A DNA stretch of 11,008 nt, taken from NCBI GenBank assembly GCA_017626655.1, contig JAGAIH010000369.1, forward strand, positions 1 to 11,008, in the 5' to 3' direction. Within the stretch, counting starts at the first letter, position 1, and every line of letters starts with the position of its first letter. Origin of the DNA: Clostridia bacterium. GTDB taxonomy: Bacteria; Bacillota_A; Clostridia; Oscillospirales; CAG-272. The notes under the pieces are model-generated. The model did not search any database and was not told the DNA's origin. It saw only the letters and a list, made by a program, of their open reading frames with translations. Below, piece after piece: positions 7,788 through 11,008 of the stretch. A program made the position numbers and the translations under genes.

Positions 7788-9266
7788 TCATCCTCCCTGT
7801 CTCGCTACAGCCGCGTAGCGTTGGTATTTTTCCATGTAGATCCCGTGATCCTCCATATTGGGCAGGATCAGCTCCCCTCGGCTCACCATGCGCTCCGCCG
7901 CTTCGTGATAGTCACGGTAATGGCCCACAGCCACCGCCGCGGACATGGCCGCTCCCAGAGTTCCCAGCTCATTGACCTCTACCGTCTCCACGGGAAGCCC
8001 GCATACGTCGGCAAACATCTGTACCCAGACCTGCGAGCGAGCCGCGCCTCCCGAGAGCTTGATGACCGCGGGGGGATCGCGGTTCTCCAAAAGCCGCAGG
8101 ATATGGGTGTAATGGGAGAAGACCACTCCCTCGTAAACGGCGCGGAGGATATGCCCCATCGTGTGGGCGTGGCTGAGTCCCTCCAAGGCGGCCAAGGATC
8201 TTCCCGCCTCGTTGGTGCCGTACAGGAACGGCACGTAGACGGGGGTGTTCTCGGCGGGAGGGATACCCTCGACCATGGCGTTGATGCGATCGTACACCGA
8301 CCCCTCCTTGCAGGTCTCCCGCAATCCGAAGAGGTGAATAAACCATTCCAGATTCCCCGCCGAGGTGGCGCTGCTCTCCTCCACCAGATAGTATCCGGGC
8401 ACGCAGAAGAGAGAATTCTTGGTGGTGGCGTGTACCACGGGGTGATCCGAAACGTACTCGTTGATGCTCCAGGTGCCTGTGATGGAGCAGAGATCACCGC
8501 TCGAGATCGCCCCCGAGGCCAGCGCGCAGGCGTCAATATCGAACATGCCGCCGCTGACGGGAGTACCCGTCCGCAGTCCTGTCATCTCGGCCACCTCGGG
8601 AGTCACCCTACCGCATATATCGTAGGAATTGCGCAGAGGCGGAAGCTTACAATAAAGCTCGGGCATTCCCACCGCCTCGCAGATGCGGGGGTTGAAGTCC
8701 TGTCTCACCAGATCCATCAGACCGCTCCCCGAATAATCGGTGATTTCCGCGTAAGCCTCCCCCGTTAAGCAGAAGCGGATGTAATCCTTGGCCTCGAAAA
8801 TATAGCGAATACGGGTATAGGCCTCGGGCTCATTCTCCTTGAGCCATGCCAGCAGGGGGAGGGGCTGGCAGGCAACGGGACGGTGGAGGGTCATTTCCAT
8901 CAGCTCATCGGAGATCCCCGATGCCTCCCATGCCTCGATGACGGATCCCGCTCTGGCGTCGGTGGAGGGGATGCCGTAATACGCGGGGGCACCCGCGCTG
9001 TCCACAAGGTAGAGACCCTTTCCGTGTCCCGTACAGCCGATCCCCAGAATTTCCGACGGATCAACGCCGCTCTTTCGGATACACGCGGAGATCACCGTGA
9101 CGTTCGCCTCCCACAGCTCCCCCATATCCCGCTCCTCAAAGTGGACGCGGGGGGACAGAACGGGTGTTTTTGCAGAGGCCTCGGCGATCTCACGGCCGAA
9201 TTCGTCAAAAATCACGCATTTTACGGCAGTTCCGCCGTTATCCAAACCCATAAAGTATGCGCTCAT
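7788..9266 (-). CDS. lyxK: FGGY-family carbohydrate kinase, L-xylulokinase type
   Basis: A 492-residue ATP-dependent sugar kinase, probably phosphorylating L-xylulose to L-xylulose 5-phosphate (EC 2.7.1.53). It has the two actin-like domains of the FGGY family: a phosphate loop near residues 7-15 (GLDNGGTAV), the region AERD-like EERDMGELW (44-52), [13 protein letters not shown] with the expected catalytic base Asp243, the ATP-site segment GTWSINEY (264-271), [14 protein letters not shown] (379-392) and [10 protein letters not shown] (405-414). Many of these segments match E. coli LyxK as I recall it, including SSGNLEWF-like [13 protein letters not shown] and EGVVFSH. The ATG overlaps the TGA of the upstream epimerase (ATGA, 9263-9266), and AGGAG lies six bases before it, pointing to translational coupling. 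The pairing with a UlaE-type 3-epimerase supports L-xylulose over L-ribulose as substrate. 3-keto-L-gulonate, phosphorylated by E. coli relatives, is an alternative. Confidence 0.87.
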   Translation of the reverse strand: MSAYFMGLDNGGTAVKCVIFDEFGREIAEASAKTPVLSPRVHFEERDMGELWEANVTVISACIRKSGVDPSEILGIGCTGHGKGLYLVDSAGAPAYYGIPSTDARAGSVIEAWEASGISDELMEMTLHRPVACQPLPLLAWLKENEPEAYTRIRYIFEAKDYIRFCLTGEAYAEITDYSGSGLMDLVRQDFNPRICEAVGMPELYCKLPPLRNSYDICGRVTPEVAEMTGLRTGTPVSGGMFDIDACALASGAISSGDLCSITGTWSINEYVSDHPVVHATTKNSLFCVPGYYLVEESSATSAGNLEWFIHLFGLRETCKEGSVYDRINAMVEGIPPAENTPVYVPFLYGTNEAGRSLAALEGLSHAHTMGHILRAVYEGVVFSHYTHILRLLENRDPPAVIKLSGGAARSQVWVQMFADVCGLPVETVEVNELGTLGAAMSAAVAVGHYRDYHEAAERMVSRGELILPNMEDHGIYMEKYQRYAAVARQGG

Positions 9267-10105
9267 GCCTGTCTCCTCCCTTTTTGATCCAAAATTTCTC
9301 GCAGATAAGCCGAAGCGGCCGACAACCGCTCGTCCACGCGGTCTGTGCCGTTATGCCAGAACTCGGCGTTGAAGCGGCGTACCCCCATATCCCACAGGGC
9401 GGAGGTAACGGCGGGGAAATTAACCTGCCCCTCGCCGTAGAACAGATCCCGGAAGACTCCGGGCACGGTCTCCTTCAGATGGGCTGCCACGATATGTCCG
9501 TGCCCCGTCAGAAGATCGCCGCGGGGGGCGGGGGTGGCGTTGGAAACGTTCCCCACGTCGGGGTATATCTGCAGGTAGGGGGAATCCACGGCGCGGACGA
9601 AGTCCATGGCCTTGGAGACCGTATTGCAGAAATCATTCTCCATGGTCTCCAGTGCCAGCATGATCCCGTAAGCGGAGGCCCACTCGGCGCTGATCCTCAG
9701 ACCCTCGATGAAGCGCTCCCGCGTTTCGGCGGTGGAGCTTTCATGATAATATACGTCGTAGCCCGCCAGCTGGATGATCCGCACCCCCAGCCCGTCCGCC
9801 AGACGGATGGCTTTCTTCATGATGTCCATGCTTCTCGCGCGGATCTCGGGAACACCGCTTCCCATGGGATACTTGCGGTGACCGCTGAGGCACATGGTCT
9901 CAATGGGAAGCCCTACGGAACGGGAGAGCTCGTACAGCTCACGGATCTCCCCATCGCTCCACTCCAGGCGGGCAAGGCGCGCGTCGCTCTCGTCCACACT
10001 GATCTCCAGAAAATCGAAGCCGCCTTTCTTGGCCGCCTCCAGCCGTTCTCTCCACGTGTACTCGTTCGGCATGGCTTTTTCGTAAATACCCAAGCGATAT
10101 TCCAT
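9263..10105 (-). CDS. ulaE: L-ribulose-5-phosphate (L-xylulose-5-phosphate) 3-epimerase, UlaE/SgbU type
   Basis: Interconverts L-xylulose 5-phosphate and L-ribulose 5-phosphate (EC 5.1.3.22); a TIM-barrel enzyme of the xylose-isomerase-like superfamily, cytoplasmic. With the ATG at 10105 it has 280 residues, close to E. coli UlaE (284). Diagnostic stretches are LGIYEKAMP (5-13), GFDFLEISVDESDARLARLE (29-48), MCLSGHRKYPMGS (71-83), IIQLAGYDVYY (110-120), YPDVGN (181-186) and the GHIVAAHLKETVPGVF region. The expected metal ligands are present: Glu153, Asp183, His209 and Glu248. An earlier in-frame GTG at 10126 is rejected, because the AAGGAG nine bases before the ATG lies inside that extension. 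It is the first gene of the pentose cassette and its stop overlaps the kinase start. Together with the kinase and the 4-epimerase it forms the lower part of the L-xylulose / L-ascorbate-type route; the UlaD/SgbH decarboxylase of the ascorbate route is not seen. Confidence 0.95.
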   Translation of the reverse strand: MEYRLGIYEKAMPNEYTWRERLEAAKKGGFDFLEISVDESDARLARLEWSDGEIRELYELSRSVGLPIETMCLSGHRKYPMGSGVPEIRARSMDIMKKAIRLADGLGVRIIQLAGYDVYYHESSTAETRERFIEGLRISAEWASAYGIMLALETMENDFCNTVSKAMDFVRAVDSPYLQIYPDVGNVSNATPAPRGDLLTGHGHIVAAHLKETVPGVFRDLFYGEGQVNFPAVTSALWDMGVRRFNAEFWHNGTDRVDERLSAASAYLREILDQKGRRQA

Positions 10106-10114
10106 AGGATACGT

Positions 10115-10120
10115 CTCCTT
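10115..10120 (-). promoter_or_regulatory. Ribosome binding site setting the start of the 3-epimerase
   Basis: AAGGAG on the minus strand, nine bases before the ATG at 10105. It falls within codons 3-4 of the alternative GTG-initiated frame, which makes the shorter protein the better model. Confidence 0.8.
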
Positions 10121-10148
10121 TTTCACGATCTATCATGATGCACGGATC

Positions 10149-10185
10149 GCCATGCGCTCCGGATCATGGATTCGAAACGCATGGC
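10149..10185 (-). promoter_or_regulatory. Strong intercistronic RNA stem-loop without a U-tract
   Basis: On the minus strand GCCATGCG pairs perfectly with CGCATGGC, and the stem continues inward (TTTCG with CGGAG, including two G-U pairs) for about 13 base pairs around an 11-base loop. It begins 15 bases after the stop of the upstream repeat protein and lies about 44 bases before the epimerase start. No run of T follows on the minus strand, so it is not a standard intrinsic terminator. It may act as an mRNA processing or 3'-stabilising element, or as an attenuator separating expression of the two parts of the cluster. The pairing is seen directly; the role is inference. I see no convincing -35/-10 promoter in the 95-base gap. 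Confidence 0.5.
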
Positions 10186-10200
10186 AGAAGCTACAAGGGA

Positions 10201-11008
10201 TCAAGGGTTCGTAGGCACCAGCACCAACCGATCCATCACACAAGGCGACTCGGAATCCACGTCCACGCCGCGAATGGTCAGGGTGTGTACACCTGCAGTC
10301 AGGGTCAATTTGCCCAGATCAAAGCTCGCGAAGGTCCAGCCGCTGCCGCCGTTGGCCATGTTCACCTTGCTGCCGATAGCATTGCCGTCGACCATGAACT
10401 GAAGAGTGGGGCCGTTGTTATCGGTGACTCCCTTGAAGATGATGGAGTAAGTACCGTCTACGGGCATCGAGAAGGTCATGACCGTCTCGGCATCCTTGCG
10501 GATGGTGGCGAAAATAGCCTTGCCGTCGGTCACGTCCGCGGGCAAAGCACCGTTGACGAAGGGCTTGTCCATCCAGGAGGGATAGGTGACGAAGGTCATC
10601 TCGTCGAACTCATAGGAAAACTCTGTCTCGGCATCCATATCCACAGAGGTCAACACCAGGTTATCCAGCATGAAGGGGGCATCGCTGGCCACGTCCACCG
10701 AACGGAAGGAGAGGGTGTTCTCCCCAGCGTTCAGGGTGACATAACCCAAATTGAAGGTGGCATAGCCCCACTGGCCTCCGTAGGCCATTTTGACCTTGCC
10801 GCCCACGTCCTGTCCGTTCACAGCAAACTGCAGGATGGGGCCGTTCGTGGTGGACACGGCATGGAGCACAAGGGCATACGTGCCCGCCGTCTCCACGATC
10901 AGGGTCACAGAGACCTCCTCACCGAGGTTCAGGCTCATGTTGGCCACTCTCTTGTCGGTCACGCCCTCGGGGAGCGCGCCGTGGGTGTAGGGGATCTCAC
11001 TCCAATGA
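10201..11008 (-). CDS. C-terminal part of a protein with two tandem carbohydrate-binding-module-like repeats (5' end missing)
   Basis: The frame is open to the right edge of the window (268 visible codons), so a GTG near 10962 is an internal valine and the true start lies outside. The visible part is two beta-rich repeats of about 120 residues. Each starts with W...P(Y/F)..GALP..VTD, has (T/N)NGP.LQF.V.G..(V/I)G.KV.MA.GG, then (Y/T).FA(T/S)F(D/N)LG..TL.AG..TL..R.VDV.S..P, and ends in a (ML/VM)D.LVL strand. The periodic strands and terminal 'D.LVL' recall the jelly-roll folds of CBM6/CBM35-type modules, which bind glycans and often sit at the C-terminus of secreted glycosidases. No anchor motif, LPxTG or dockerin follows the last repeat. 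Residues after the final repeat are only PTNP. The catalytic or other N-terminal part is not visible, so the protein's main function is unknown. The family assignment is by pattern, not by search. Confidence 0.72.
   Translation of the reverse strand, partial: HWSEIPYTHGALPEGVTDKRVANMSLNLGEEVSVTLIVETAGTYALVLHAVSTTNGPILQFAVNGQDVGGKVKMAYGGQWGYATFNLGYVTLNAGENTLSFRSVDVASDAPFMLDNLVLTSVDMDAETEFSYEFDEMTFVTYPSWMDKPFVNGALPADVTDGKAIFATIRKDAETVMTFSMPVDGTYSIIFKGVTDNNGPTLQFMVDGNAIGSKVNMANGGSGWTFASFDLGKLTLTAGVHTLTIRGVDVDSESPCVMDRLVLVPTNP
10216..11004 (-). repeat. Tandem protein-level duplication (two ~120-residue beta-sandwich-like modules)
   Basis: Copy A covers about 11004-10651 and copy B about 10575-10216 on the minus strand, joined by a linker of about 25 residues rich in Glu, Asp and Phe. 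The copies align end to end with conserved GALP, NGP.LQF, KV.MA, GG, FDLG/FNLG and VDV signatures but are clearly diverged, so this is an old module duplication rather than a recent DNA repeat. Confidence 0.75.

Noticed and set aside
7452..8768. 438-codon open frame on the plus strand
   Set aside because: It crosses the 4-epimerase and kinase genes, both firmly identified on the minus strand, and has no coherent domain.
7788..9266. Calling the kinase L-ribulokinase (AraB)
   Set aside because: The recalled similarity and motif spelling fit LyxK better, and the partner UlaE-type epimerase would be unnecessary if the kinase directly produced L-ribulose 5-phosphate.
10106..10126. GTG start giving a seven-residue-longer 3-epimerase
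   Set aside because: The extension encodes the ribosome site itself; the downstream ATG aligns with the family start.
10106..10200. Promoter or intrinsic terminator in the largest gap
   Set aside because: No convincing -35/-10 pair could be found, and the stem-loop lacks a following T-run on the minus strand.

Overview
All eight genes lie on the minus strand and are packed almost end to end, so the window reads right to left as one probable operon for carbohydrate uptake and breakdown. Several features suggest a Gram-positive anaerobe of the Clostridia, probably an uncultured gut or rumen member of the Oscillospiraceae type: near-perfect AAGGAG(G) ribosome sites, three lipoproteins with acidic Glu/Thr-rich linkers behind the lipid-modified cysteine, family-1 solute-binding proteins, and a GC-rich sequence. 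This placement is inference from style, not from a marker gene.

Layout in transcription order. (1) 11008-10201: the C-terminal end of a large protein with two tandem beta-rich, carbohydrate-binding-module-like repeats. (2) 10200-10106: the largest gap (95 bases), holding a strong RNA stem-loop and no clear promoter. (3) 10105-7082: a three-enzyme pentose cassette of an L-ribulose/L-xylulose-5-phosphate 3-epimerase (UlaE/SgbU type), an FGGY kinase of the L-xylulokinase type (LyxK) and an L-ribulose-5-phosphate 4-epimerase (AraD/UlaF type). (4) 7068-3739: a very large glycosidase-like protein with an (alpha/alpha)6 barrel and no signal peptide. (5) 3713-772: two tandem paralogous solute-binding lipoproteins. 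(6) 757-1: the start of a lipoprotein with a GH99/GH71-like domain, running off the left edge.

Inferred working model: surface lipoproteins (the GH99-like protein and the two binding proteins, perhaps helped by the repeat protein) process and capture a glycan. An ABC permease, not seen here, imports the fragments, and the cytoplasmic six-hairpin enzyme cleaves them. A released or derived L-xylulose-type sugar is phosphorylated and epimerised twice to D-xylulose 5-phosphate, which enters the pentose phosphate pathway. The enzyme that makes L-xylulose, the permeases and any regulator are all absent from the window, so the true substrate is open. No RNA genes, mobile elements, CRISPR arrays or terminators with a U-tract were seen, and no gene-free stretch exceeds 95 bases.
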